64,000 bases of DNA. It comes from Ruegeria atlantica (GTDB taxonomy: Bacteria > Pseudomonadota > Alphaproteobacteria > Rhodobacterales > Rhodobacteraceae). Positions 35,366 through 44,127 of the stretch are shown here, one piece after another (the stretch's first letter is position 1; every line of letters starts with the position of its first letter). A program made the position numbers and the translations under genes. The DNA is taken from positions 42,451 to 106,450 of the forward strand of contig WQBJ01000016.1 of the NCBI GenBank assembly GCA_013032095.1, given 5' to 3'. The notes below the pieces were generated by a model. The model did not search any database. It was not told where the DNA came from and saw only the letters and a program-made list of their open reading frames with translations.

Positions 35366-36397
35366 ATGGCTAATTTTCAAAAGGGTAAGGTAGATATTGT
35401 GGCGGTTGCAAAGGCCGCAAAAGTGTCGCCATCCACAGTTTCCCGCACCTTCAATCACCCGAATTTGGTGAGCCCCGCGACTCGGAAAAAGATTAATCGA
35501 GCGGTGCAAAGGTTGGGCTATATCCGGAACCGTGCTGCGCAGACGATGCATGGCAAGCGATCAGGCACCATCGGTCTCGTGGTCCCAACGATCAACCACG
35601 CCATTTTTGCCGAGGTCATTCAGGCTTTTTCAGATTCAATCGATAAAGCCGGGTTCAGCCTGTTGCTCGCTTCACATGGTTACGATCTCGATCGGGAATA
35701 CGCGATGGTTCGAAAGTTTCTCGAGCATCGTGTGGACGGAGTGGCGCTGGTTGGACTAGAGCATTCTGACGCGACTGCCCGTCTGATCGAACAGCAGAAA
35801 ATACCTGCGCTTGCCATATGGAATTACTCGGAGGATTCCCTTCTACCGTGTGTCGGAGCTGACAATCGCATGGCCGGGCGTCTTGCAGCAGAGCACCTGC
35901 TGGCTTTGGATCACTGTGACATTGGGCTGATCTTCCCCAAAACCACTGGCAACGACCGAGCACAAAATCGGCTTTCCGCTGTGCGTGATGCTTTCAAAGA
36001 AATTGGTATTTCGGTTCCGAGTGAGCATGAGTCGGAAGCTCCATATAGCGTCTCTCAAGCCAAGCAAGCGGCCATATCCCTTTTGACTGAACGGTCTCGT
36101 CCAACGGCGCTGCTTTGCGGAAATGACGTCATTGCGCAGGGTGCGTTGTTTGCCGCCCAGAGTCTCGGCTTGAAAGTTCCCGATGACCTGTCAATTATCG
36201 GCATTGGGGATTTCAAAGGATCCGCGGATGTTGAACCGGGGCTCACCACCATTCGCATCCCTGCGGAAACCATTGGAAAACTCGCTGGCGAAAAGTTCAC
36301 TGACTACATAGTCTCAGAAGATCCGGAACTCTTTAGAATCTGCTGCGAATTGGAGCAAATCGTTAGAGGAACTACAGGTCCGGCGTCGGATTATTAG
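35366..36397 (+). CDS. LacI/GalR-family regulator of the TTT operon
   Basis: The 343-residue regulator has the N-terminal helix-turn-helix and hinge (VAVAKAAKVSPSTVSRTFNHP) and a periplasmic-binding-like core (IGLVVPTINHAIFAEVIQAF) ending with the usual GIGDFKGSADVEPGLTTIRIP block. It is divergent from the tctA-tctB-tctC-aldehyde dehydrogenase-ligase operon and probably represses it until the substrate or its CoA derivative binds. LacI regulators mostly sense sugars, but sub-branches in proteobacteria control carboxylate carriers. Confidence 0.88.
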   Translation: MANFQKGKVDIVAVAKAAKVSPSTVSRTFNHPNLVSPATRKKINRAVQRLGYIRNRAAQTMHGKRSGTIGLVVPTINHAIFAEVIQAFSDSIDKAGFSLLLASHGYDLDREYAMVRKFLEHRVDGVALVGLEHSDATARLIEQQKIPALAIWNYSEDSLLPCVGADNRMAGRLAAEHLLALDHCDIGLIFPKTTGNDRAQNRLSAVRDAFKEIGISVPSEHESEAPYSVSQAKQAAISLLTERSRPTALLCGNDVIAQGALFAAQSLGLKVPDDLSIIGIGDFKGSADVEPGLTTIRIPAETIGKLAGEKFTDYIVSEDPELFRICCELEQIVRGTTGPASDY

Positions 36398-36482
36398 GGC
36401 CAGAACTCCCCAAAACCAGTCCATGATTAAAGTCGCAACTGGATAGAATTAGCTCGCGTTTTAACTGTCACCCAGATGCTGT

Positions 36483-37262
36483 TCACTCGTTCAAAAGAGC
36501 CGAAAGTTCGTCGGCCCCTTTTTGCAGTATTCCCAGAAAGGACATTAGGCTGTTCACGTCGTGACGTTGTGTTGGAGCGTGCACCGAAAGCGTGCCCACC
36601 AACCTGCCCTGCCCGTCCAGAACGGGCACAGCAAGTGCGGTCATTCCAGCCATGAATTCCTCATCATCCGTGGAATATCGGTTCTCGGTGATGTTTTGGA
36701 TTTCCGCTCGCAAAACCTTGGGATCAGTCAGAGATCGTTCAGTCTGCGACCGCAGGTTTCCTGCTGCAAGAAATCCATCCAGTGTTTTCTGCCGTAGTGT
36801 GGACAGGTACATCTTGCCACTCGCAGTACAATGGAAGGGCACTTGAGTTCCGACCGGCAACTGAATCCGCAAGGGCCATTTGGTTTCTACCCGGTCCAGA
36901 TAAATCATCCCTTCACGATCCGGAATGGCGAGGTTGCAGGTCTCGCCCACTTCCTCGGCCACACTGCGCAGGATCGCAAGGCGCGCGGTGCGCAGATGTT
37001 CGGCGGACATGGTGTTGACCGACAGCAACCGCAAACGCCGCCCAGGACCATAAGATCGGCCGTCAAGGTCGCGTTGCAGGAACCCCTCGGCCTCGGCCGT
37101 TTGCAAAAGGCGGTGAACGGTGGGTTTGGCCAGACCCAATGCCTCGATCAGGTCCGACGGTTTGACGGCCACCCCGCGCCGCGCGACCTCTTCCAGGATC
37201 AGCAGAAGGCGCAGGTTGGTTGGGATTTGAGTCTCTTTTTCTTGTGCGTCCGTCTCAGCCAT
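36483..37262 (-). CDS. IclR-family transcriptional regulator
   Basis: The 259-residue regulator has an N-terminal winged helix (LRLLLILEEVARRGVAVKPSDLIEALGLAKPTVHRLLQ across about 40 residues) and the IclR effector domain (IYLDRVETKWPLRIQLPVGTQVPFHCTASGKMYL). It starts 11 bp after the TRAP large-permease stop and is the last gene of that operon, so it probably regulates its own transport operon and the divergent GMC oxidoreductase. Confidence 0.88.
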   Translation of the reverse strand: MAETDAQEKETQIPTNLRLLLILEEVARRGVAVKPSDLIEALGLAKPTVHRLLQTAEAEGFLQRDLDGRSYGPGRRLRLLSVNTMSAEHLRTARLAILRSVAEEVGETCNLAIPDREGMIYLDRVETKWPLRIQLPVGTQVPFHCTASGKMYLSTLRQKTLDGFLAAGNLRSQTERSLTDPKVLRAEIQNITENRYSTDDEEFMAGMTALAVPVLDGQGRLVGTLSVHAPTQRHDVNSLMSFLGILQKGADELSALLNE

Positions 37263-37273
37263 CCTGCCACAGT

Positions 37274-38632
37274 CTAGTTATTCGGCAGCAGGATCAAGGC
37301 CAGATCGGGCACCAGCGACACCAAAATCCACACTGACAGCAAGGCCGCCAGATAGGGCACGGTATAACGCAGCAGCCGGAAATAGGGCACGCCTGTCACG
37401 CCTGAGGCCACGTAGAGGTTCAACCCGTAAGGCGGTGTGATGAACCCAATCGAGGCACCAACAAGGAAAATCACCGAGAAATGGATAGGATCAATGCCCA
37501 CCGAGGCCGCAATCGGCGCAAGGATCGGCGCCAGAATGATCGTGACCGGCAGGCTTTCCAGCACCATGCCCGAGAAGAACACGATGACCATCGAGGTGAA
37601 CAAAACCGCATGGTAGCCGCCCATCGAGGTCACAAAGTTGCCAATGGTCTCTTGCGCGCCCAGCAGTGACAGGATTTGCTGCATCACCACCGAAATCGCG
37701 ATTAGCGGCGCAAGGATGCCGGTGATCTGGGCCGAGCGGATTACGATCGAAGGGATTTCGGGAATCGTGAACCCTTCGACTACGAACATCTCGGCAAAAG
37801 TCTTTTCGGTCGGCGGAATGTCGTTCCGCGCACCCATGATGCGGTTGATCGGGTAACTGACCAACCCGGCGATGACGCAGAAGCCCACGGTGACCCCGGC
37901 GGCTTCGGTGGGCGAGAATTTGCCCGTGTAGATGCCCCACAGCACCAGACCGATGGCGAAGAAACCCAGCCAAGCGCCGAACGCGGTTTTTAGCACCCGG
38001 TTCAGTTGCAGCGGAATCAGGTGGCCCCAACCGTTCATGCGGCAGATGATCCAGCAGGCAAACTGCATACCGAACACCATCAGCGCACCGGGCAGGATGC
38101 CCGCGACAAACAGCTCGGAAATGGGCAGGTTCATCAGAAAGCCATAGACGATGAAGATGATGGATGGGGGAATGATAATCCCCACCGTACCGCCCGCCGC
38201 TGCGGTTGCGGCGCTGAACCGTTCGTCGTAACCGCCTTTGACCATCTCGGGGTGCAGCATCGAGCCGATGGTTGCCGTCGTGGCCGAGTTCGATCCAGAA
38301 ATTGCCGCGAACAATCCGCAAGCGCCAAGCGAGGCCATCGCCAGCCCTCCGCGTATCCAGCCCAGACAGGCATAAGCGAAATCGCTGAGCCGTCGCGCAA
38401 TGCCCGATTTGTTGATCAGGTCCCCGGTTAGGATGAACAGCGGCATCGCCAACAGAGCGAAGCCCTTGTTGAACACGTTCAGCAGTTCGGCGCCCATATT
38501 GTCCAGCGTCAGGCCAAGGACAAAGGAACAGCCGATGACCCAATAGCCGATCACCAGCAGCACCGGTACGCCCAACATGAACAGAAAAGTGACCCCAAGC
38601 GAGATCAGTGTGACCATGGTTCCGTCTGTCAT
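37274..38632 (-). CDS. TRAP large permease (DctM family)
   Basis: The 452-residue transport subunit has AMPLFILTGDLINKSG, ISGSNSATTATIGSMLHPEM, GGTVGIIIPPSIIFIVYGF and ASIGFITPPYGLNLYVASG, the DctM signature blocks. Its start overlaps the stop of the small permease by one base. The substrate is unknown; the adjacent divergent GMC oxidoreductase suggests an alcohol- or polyol-like acid or a compound oxidised before degradation. Confidence 0.9.
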   Translation of the reverse strand: MTDGTMVTLISLGVTFLFMLGVPVLLVIGYWVIGCSFVLGLTLDNMGAELLNVFNKGFALLAMPLFILTGDLINKSGIARRLSDFAYACLGWIRGGLAMASLGACGLFAAISGSNSATTATIGSMLHPEMVKGGYDERFSAATAAAGGTVGIIIPPSIIFIVYGFLMNLPISELFVAGILPGALMVFGMQFACWIICRMNGWGHLIPLQLNRVLKTAFGAWLGFFAIGLVLWGIYTGKFSPTEAAGVTVGFCVIAGLVSYPINRIMGARNDIPPTEKTFAEMFVVEGFTIPEIPSIVIRSAQITGILAPLIAISVVMQQILSLLGAQETIGNFVTSMGGYHAVLFTSMVIVFFSGMVLESLPVTIILAPILAPIAASVGIDPIHFSVIFLVGASIGFITPPYGLNLYVASGVTGVPYFRLLRYTVPYLAALLSVWILVSLVPDLALILLPNN

Positions 38633-39297
38633 TAGTCTGCTCCGATCACGGCCTGCTTGATCAGCGGCTCACCAGTTTTCCAATTGTGCAAATCGTCGGC
38701 GAGGTTCTGAAACACCCGTCCGACCATCAGAAAGAACGACAGTGGCGCGGCCAATAGGAACCACCACTGCATGATGTTGTCAGTACCCAGAACAATCTGA
38801 AAATTCGACGCCGACAGGGCCACCAGCCGAGTGGTTGTCACAATGACGATCACCGCGAAGATGTACCACAGCACTGCGTCCAGAAACAGGCAGGCCAGCT
38901 GCCCTCCGCGCGGCATCGAAGTGCGGAATTCGCTAAAGCTCAGATGGGTTCGCAGCCGCACGTTATAAGATGCGCCAAACCACGCCATCACCATGAAGAG
39001 GAGTGGAGGAATGGTAGTGGACCAAGGCTCTTGATCATTAAACACAAACCGATCGATCACCCCCCAGAAGATGATGAAGGCAATCGCAAGGTAGGAATAG
39101 ACCATCACGGCGCGTTCAAAGTGGCGTTCGACAAACGGCACCTTCCGATAAATCCACATGATTAGGAGCCCACCTAGCGCCGAGACGATTGCGCCAACAA
39201 CCCAAGTTGCGTCAGATTCCAGCGCGGATTGAATCTCGAATGAATCGAAAGTGAGCAACGCACTGAATATCGCGCCGACATCTGCCCAAAATGACAT
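38632..39297 (-). CDS. TRAP small permease (DctQ family), long form
   Basis: The 221-residue protein has about four to five hydrophobic segments (TWVVGAIVSALGGLLIMWIY, MVYSYLAIAFIIFWGVIDRFVF, VLWYIFAVIVIVTTTRLVAL, WWFLLAAPLSFFLMVGRVFQ), longer than the usual near-170 residues by an extra N-terminal region. It lies between the receptor and large-permease genes, with a strong hairpin on its upstream side. Confidence 0.85.
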   Translation of the reverse strand: MSFWADVGAIFSALLTFDSFEIQSALESDATWVVGAIVSALGGLLIMWIYRKVPFVERHFERAVMVYSYLAIAFIIFWGVIDRFVFNDQEPWSTTIPPLLFMVMAWFGASYNVRLRTHLSFSEFRTSMPRGGQLACLFLDAVLWYIFAVIVIVTTTRLVALSASNFQIVLGTDNIMQWWFLLAAPLSFFLMVGRVFQNLADDLHNWKTGEPLIKQAVIGAD

Positions 39298-39327
39298 GAA
39301 CCCCGTCCTCCCAGTCGGTGTTTAGTG

Positions 39328-39351
39328 GAACCGGCCCACACGGGCCGGTTC
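39328..39351 (-). other. Strong hairpin between TRAP receptor and DctQ genes
   Basis: A perfect 10-bp stem (GAACCGGCCC / GGGCCGGTTC) closes a 4-nt loop, directly after the receptor gene. No T-run follows. It is the classic layout for keeping the receptor mRNA more abundant than the permease mRNA. Confidence 0.6.
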
Positions 39352-39365
39352 GTATTAAGCTTAGG

Positions 39366-40604
39366 TTAGGCCTCGCCTCTCCACCAGCGGCGTGGCTCGA
39401 CGTTTTCCGCGATAGTATCAGCGGGAATCTCACGCGCGATGTCGTAGATCTCCTGATAGGTGTCGATGCCACCGGCCCATTTGTTGATCCGCTCGCGCCA
39501 CTGCGCCCACGGCTCGGGGTTGTAGTTGGGGGCACACATTTCCTCGGCCAGCTTGATCTGGTCGTCGGCCAGGAAGGCCGGGCGCACGCCGTTTTCAGCG
39601 AAGATCGTGTTCGGCAGTTGCGGCTCCGAGAAACCAACCGTATTCAGCAGCGCGGCCTCGTTCGCGCCTTGGATCAGCGCCTGCGTGAAGTAGGACGATT
39701 CCATGACCGCATCCTGCAGTTCGCCGCCCAGGCTATCGAAGACCTTCGAAGACATTGAGGTATGCTCGGTACCGCAGAAGAATTTTAGGTTCACCGACTG
39801 CGAAACCACCGGCGCCATGTTGGCATAAGCCACAGCAGAGGCCCATGTTTCCGCGCCATCGATCAGACCGGTTTTCAGCGCATCGAGCGTTTCCTCCCAC
39901 GCCACCGGCACCGGGTTCAGGTTCAGCAGCTGCATAGCGATTCGGCCAAGCTGGGTGCCCGTCACGCGGTTTTTGGTGCCAAACAGCTCTTCTAGCTTGG
40001 TGACGGTTGGCTTATCGGCGAAATTCGCGCCCATTTGCAGGCCACGCAGTTCGCAATGCGTAAACAGGAACTTCAGCCCGTGACGTTTTTCCAGCGGATC
40101 GCGCAGGATGCGTTGGCTCGCCGGGCTATAGAAGAAATGATACTGCGCCGCACGACTGGGGAACATGTAAGCATAGTCCAGCACATTCAAGTAAGGCGCG
40201 CCACCGGCCGAGTTCTGGGTCGAGGCCGCATAGATATCGACGATCCCCTGTTGGGTTTTCTCAACACAGCTGAGCTGTCCGCAGATCTGGTTGTCGCCGA
40301 TGAACTCGATGCGAATCTCACCATCTGTGCGCTCTTCCAGATCGCGCGCAAATTCGATCGCACCCGCGCGCTCGATCAGCAGGTTACGGGTGTTGAAGCC
40401 CGAGGCCCCAAATTTCAACGTGTGCTTAGGCTCTTTCGAAAAGCGTTTTTCATAGGTTGATTCGGCAGCCTGAGCCAGATTCGCAAGGCTCATCGCGCCA
40501 CCAAACCCACCTGCCGCCAGCAGTGTCGAGCTCATGCCGTAACGCCCCGCCACGCGGAAAAAATCCCGCCGTGAAATACCACTTAGTTTCCGACCGATCT
40601 CCAT
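39366..40604 (-). CDS. TRAP solute-binding protein, Tat-exported
   Basis: The 412-residue DctP-family receptor has a twin-arginine signal (SRRDFFRVAG) followed by a hydrophobic stretch ending AQAAES, so it is likely exported folded. The core shows the LKFGASGFNTRN start and the LRGLQMGANFADKP ligand region. It is longer than usual (about 330). Tat export of TRAP receptors is known for a subset with extra length. A GGGAGG RBS precedes ATG 40604. It leads the receptor-Q-M-iclR operon. Confidence 0.85.
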   Translation of the reverse strand: MEIGRKLSGISRRDFFRVAGRYGMSSTLLAAGGFGGAMSLANLAQAAESTYEKRFSKEPKHTLKFGASGFNTRNLLIERAGAIEFARDLEERTDGEIRIEFIGDNQICGQLSCVEKTQQGIVDIYAASTQNSAGGAPYLNVLDYAYMFPSRAAQYHFFYSPASQRILRDPLEKRHGLKFLFTHCELRGLQMGANFADKPTVTKLEELFGTKNRVTGTQLGRIAMQLLNLNPVPVAWEETLDALKTGLIDGAETWASAVAYANMAPVVSQSVNLKFFCGTEHTSMSSKVFDSLGGELQDAVMESSYFTQALIQGANEAALLNTVGFSEPQLPNTIFAENGVRPAFLADDQIKLAEEMCAPNYNPEPWAQWRERINKWAGGIDTYQEIYDIAREIPADTIAENVEPRRWWRGEA

Positions 40605-40713
40605 TGCTTACCTCCCTTATTGCAATTATTGAGACGTTTTGTATCAAAAAAGGCTAGTATAATTCTTGCATCTTGCATAGAGTTTTTTTCAACGACGTTG
40701 TGAGGAGGCGGTC
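40605..40713. promoter_or_regulatory. Divergent promoter region, TRAP operon and GMC oxidoreductase
   Basis: This A/T-rich 109-bp gap contains a consensus -10 TATAAT (40658-40663) reading toward the GMC gene, without a well-spaced -35, which suggests an activated promoter. It is the likely binding region of the IclR protein. Confidence 0.4.
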
Positions 40714-42309
40714 ATGGAAGTGGATTATGCAGTTGTTGGCGCGGGGTCTTCGGGCTGTGTCATTGCCAATAGGCTGAGCGCTGACCCCAACGCGACCGTT
40801 GCATTACTCGAGGCAGGAGGCCGCGATACCAACCCGTGGATTCACATCCCCGTTGGCTATTTCAAAACCATGCACAACCCTTCGGTTGACTGGTGCTATC
40901 GAACCGAACCTGATCCGGGTCTGAACGGGCGATCCATCGACTGGCCGCGCGGAAAGGTGCTGGGCGGATCATCGTCGTTGAACGGACTTCTGTATGTACG
41001 CGGTCAGAAAGAGGACTATGACCGCTGGCGTCAGATGGGCAATGAGGGTTGGGGTTGGGACGATGTCCTACCCCTGTTCAAACGTTGCGAGGATCAGGAG
41101 CGGGGCGAGGATGAGTTTCACGGCGTCGGCGGGCCTTTATCCGTATCCAATATGCGTATTCAACGGCCCATCTGCGACGCGTGGGTTGCTGCGGCACAGG
41201 CAGCAGGCTACCCGTTCAATCCCGATTACAACGGCGCCGAACAGGAGGGCGTCGGTTATTTCCAACTGACCACTCGCAATGGCCGCCGCTGCAGTGCCGC
41301 CGTGGCCTACTTGAAACCCATCCGAAATCGTCAGAACCTCAACATCATAACCAACGCTCTGGTGACGCGCGTGGTGTTAGATGGGAAAAAGGCAACCGGT
41401 CTGGTTTACCGGGATCGTTCTGGGGCCGAGCAAACCCTTAAAGTTCGGCGCGAGATCATTCTGTCCGGCGGGGCGATCAACTCACCACAGATTTTGATGC
41501 TATCGGGGATCGGGGACCCTGATCATCTCAAGGAAAACGGAGTCGAACCGCTGCACGCCCTACCCGGTGTAGGCAAGGGTTTGCAGGATCATTTGCAGGC
41601 GCGCCTTGTTTTTAAGTGCAATGAACCCACGCTAAACGATGAGGTCCGCAGTCTGTTCAATCAGGCCCGCATCGCACTGAAGTATGCTCTGTTCCGTGCA
41701 GGGCCAATGACCATGGCGGCCAGCCTTGCAACTGGCTTCATGAAGACCCGGCCCGACGTCGAAACACCCGACATCCAGTTTCACGTCCAACCCTGGTCCG
41801 CCGACAGCCCAGGCGAAGGCGTGCATCCCTTCTCGGCCTTCACTATGTCGGTCTGTCAGCTACGACCGGAAAGCCGGGGAGAGTTACGCCTAGACGGGCC
41901 AGATCCGTCTAAACATGTCAAAATCATCCCGAACTACCTGTCCACTGAAACGGATTGCCGGACCATTGTCGACGGTGTGAACATCGCGCGCAATATCGCC
42001 AAACAGAACCCTCTGGCCTCTAAAATTTCCGAAGAGTTCCGCCCTACGGCGGAACTGAATGTCGACGACTACGAGGGCACGCTGGATTGGGCCAGATCGA
42101 ACACGGCTTCGATCTACCACCCCACCGGAACCTGCGCGATGGGCACCTCTGAAGGGTCGGTTGTTGACCCGAAGCTGAAAGTCCACGGAATTGCTAACCT
42201 GCGGGTGGCTGATTGCTCGATCATGCCCGAAATCGTCAGCGGCAATACTAATGCACCTGCGATCATGATCGGCGAAAAGGCAAGCGATTTGATAAAATCG
42301 GATGCTTGA
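40714..42309 (+). CDS. GMC-family oxidoreductase (choline-dehydrogenase-like)
   Basis: The 531-residue flavoprotein has the N-terminal FAD motif VVGAGSSGCVIANRL, the GMC signature PRGKVLGGSSSLNGLLYVRG, the second signature SGGAINSPQILMLSGIG, and the C-terminal catalytic region YHPTGTCAMG with a His and SGNTNAPAIMIGEKA. GMC enzymes oxidise primary alcohols and pass electrons to quinone or oxygen. A GAGGAGG RBS precedes ATG 40714. It is divergent from a TRAP operon, so it likely oxidises the imported compound or its product. The substrate is unknown. Confidence 0.9.
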   Translation: MEVDYAVVGAGSSGCVIANRLSADPNATVALLEAGGRDTNPWIHIPVGYFKTMHNPSVDWCYRTEPDPGLNGRSIDWPRGKVLGGSSSLNGLLYVRGQKEDYDRWRQMGNEGWGWDDVLPLFKRCEDQERGEDEFHGVGGPLSVSNMRIQRPICDAWVAAAQAAGYPFNPDYNGAEQEGVGYFQLTTRNGRRCSAAVAYLKPIRNRQNLNIITNALVTRVVLDGKKATGLVYRDRSGAEQTLKVRREIILSGGAINSPQILMLSGIGDPDHLKENGVEPLHALPGVGKGLQDHLQARLVFKCNEPTLNDEVRSLFNQARIALKYALFRAGPMTMAASLATGFMKTRPDVETPDIQFHVQPWSADSPGEGVHPFSAFTMSVCQLRPESRGELRLDGPDPSKHVKIIPNYLSTETDCRTIVDGVNIARNIAKQNPLASKISEEFRPTAELNVDDYEGTLDWARSNTASIYHPTGTCAMGTSEGSVVDPKLKVHGIANLRVADCSIMPEIVSGNTNAPAIMIGEKASDLIKSDA

Positions 42310-42605
42310 CACTTCGCCCGACCGCCTAAACTTCAGGAAAAAATCTGATAAAGCCATTGCAACCGACAAACCAATGCGCACGCAACACAGGGATCGAACT
42401 CGTCCGCTTTTGGAGACTGTTACAACATTGGGGACGCCTACTGAATTTGGATTTCACCTTTTCTGGTCCAACTATGGTGGTGGGGTAAGATTCGTGTGAC
42501 GTTCGACAGGAATGTTGAGCGGTACATAATTTACTATTTTCGGCACAAAGCCCCTCCACCACAATCAGGAAGCAAATTAAGGTGCGAAAGATTGTTTGAT
42601 GGCTG

Positions 42606-44041
42606 CTAGTTAATGTTTTTGATGGCAGCATAAAGCCGGCGAAACTGTGCCAACCGCTCGAAGAGAGCTGTCATTTCGGCTGGCTCGAACCTATTTGCAG
42701 TTGGCAGTTGAAACGCGAGATCGGCTCCGGCAATCGCATCGTCGCTATAAGCTGCCAGCCGCGCCGCACCAAAGGCCGGGCCAGTATCGGCTCCTTCCGA
42801 GCGCACTACGGGTTTCCCAATCACTGTCGCGATCAGCTTCAGCAGAAAATCTGATTGGCTGCCTCCTCCGATGGCAGCCAATTCCGGCAATTTATCCATA
42901 GTGTCGCCGAAACTCTGCGCTGCATCAGCAAAGCAAAACGCAATCGCCTCCACTACGGAACGGCAGATGTCCGCGCGTGTCGTTGAGTCCTCAAGCCCAA
43001 AGAAACTGGCCCGGATATACGGATCTTCGAGGGGGCTGCGTTCACCTGTCAAATACAGCAGAAAGATCGGCACGCGATCGCCTCTTGCCGTTTTGGCAAG
43101 GGCGACAACTTCAGCTGCGGAAAGCCCAAGCTGACCACCTATCCACGAAATTGGCCTGGCCCCGTTCAGCATTGCTGCCATTTGATACATCGGCCGGGCA
43201 ACGTGTGTGCAAAAGCATGTACATATCGTTCGGGATTGGGTTTGTAAGCCCGATCCGCCACGAACAACTGGTCGGACGTTCCTAAAGAGATGAAGCCTCG
43301 CCCCGGTTCGGTGGCACCCAAAGACACCGCCCCGGTTGCCGCGTCCCCTCCTCCGGCCACGACGGGCACGTCAGGTCTCAATCCCGTCTCAGCTGCGGCC
43401 TGTGCCGTCACACTGCCAACGACACTGCGGCCGTCGAAAATCTGCGGCAGCCAATCGCGTGCCACGTCAGAGGCCTCGGCAATTCCAGCATGCCAGTTGC
43501 GCGACGCCTGATCCAGCCACAATGTCCCGGCGGCATCGGACGCGTCGGTTGTCAACTCTCCATGCAGGCGTAACCCGACATAGTCTTTGGGCAGCAGAAT
43601 TTGGGAAAGCTGTGCATAGTTGACAGGCTCATGTTTTTTCAACCAAGCAACTTTGGGCGCGGTAAAGCCCGGCAAGGGAAGGACGCCGGCAATATGACCA
43701 ATTTCCGGCTGGGCTGCGCGCAGCTCTTCACATTCGCGTATTGCCCTACTGTCATTCCACAGTATTGCTGAACGGATCGGACGCAGATCGCGGTCCAGCA
43801 AAACAGCGCCATGCATCTGGCCGGACAACCCGATGGCTTTGATCTCCGAGAGCGAGATTTTCCCGGCAAGCTGGGTCAACGCATCTCGCGTCGCCTGCCA
43901 CCAAAGCTCCGGGTGTTGCTCTGACCAGCCGGGCCGCGGCGAGGAGGTCTGGATCCCGACGGAAGACGACCCAAGAATTCGATCGGAATCCGCACAGACT
44001 AGCTTGACCGCTGACGTTCCGATATCGGCCTCGAGATACAT
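42606..44041 (-). pseudogene. xylB: Xylulokinase gene interrupted by a -1 frameshift
   Basis: The gene reads in two frames. The first (44041 to about 43190) starts with the sugar-kinase phosphate motif (EADIGTSAVKLV) and includes LSGQMHGAVLLD. It ends abruptly after HAFAHTLPGRC at 43166. The second frame (from about 43190 to 42606) begins at MYQMAAMLNGA and carries DRVPIFLLYLTGERSP, the C-terminal FGGY domain and GGGSQSDFLLKLIA. Normal xylulokinases read LPGRW-Q-MA through this point, so one base, probably a G before TAT near 43187, is missing. It would phosphorylate D-xylulose from arabitol or xylitol. Either the gene is dead or the base is a sequencing error. Confidence 0.85.
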
Positions 44042-44079
44042 TCAAACCCCTTGTCCGGCCATGCCTTGCCATTGATTTT

Positions 44080-44093
44080 TTTGCGCGCGCAAA
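44080..44093. promoter_or_regulatory. Candidate LacI operator between xylB and lacI
   Basis: TTTGCGCGCGCAAA is a perfect 14-bp palindrome with a central CpG step, the form of LacI-family operators. It lies in the 86-bp divergent gap. A near copy is found upstream of smoE. Confidence 0.6.
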
Positions 44094-44127
44094 GAATATG
44101 TAAAAAGATGATAAGATCAAGGCGGCT

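Noticed and set aside
37491..38543. A 350-codon open frame on the same strand as the TRAP large permease
   Set aside because: It is an out-of-frame reading of the DctM gene, Arg/His-rich and without membrane segments.
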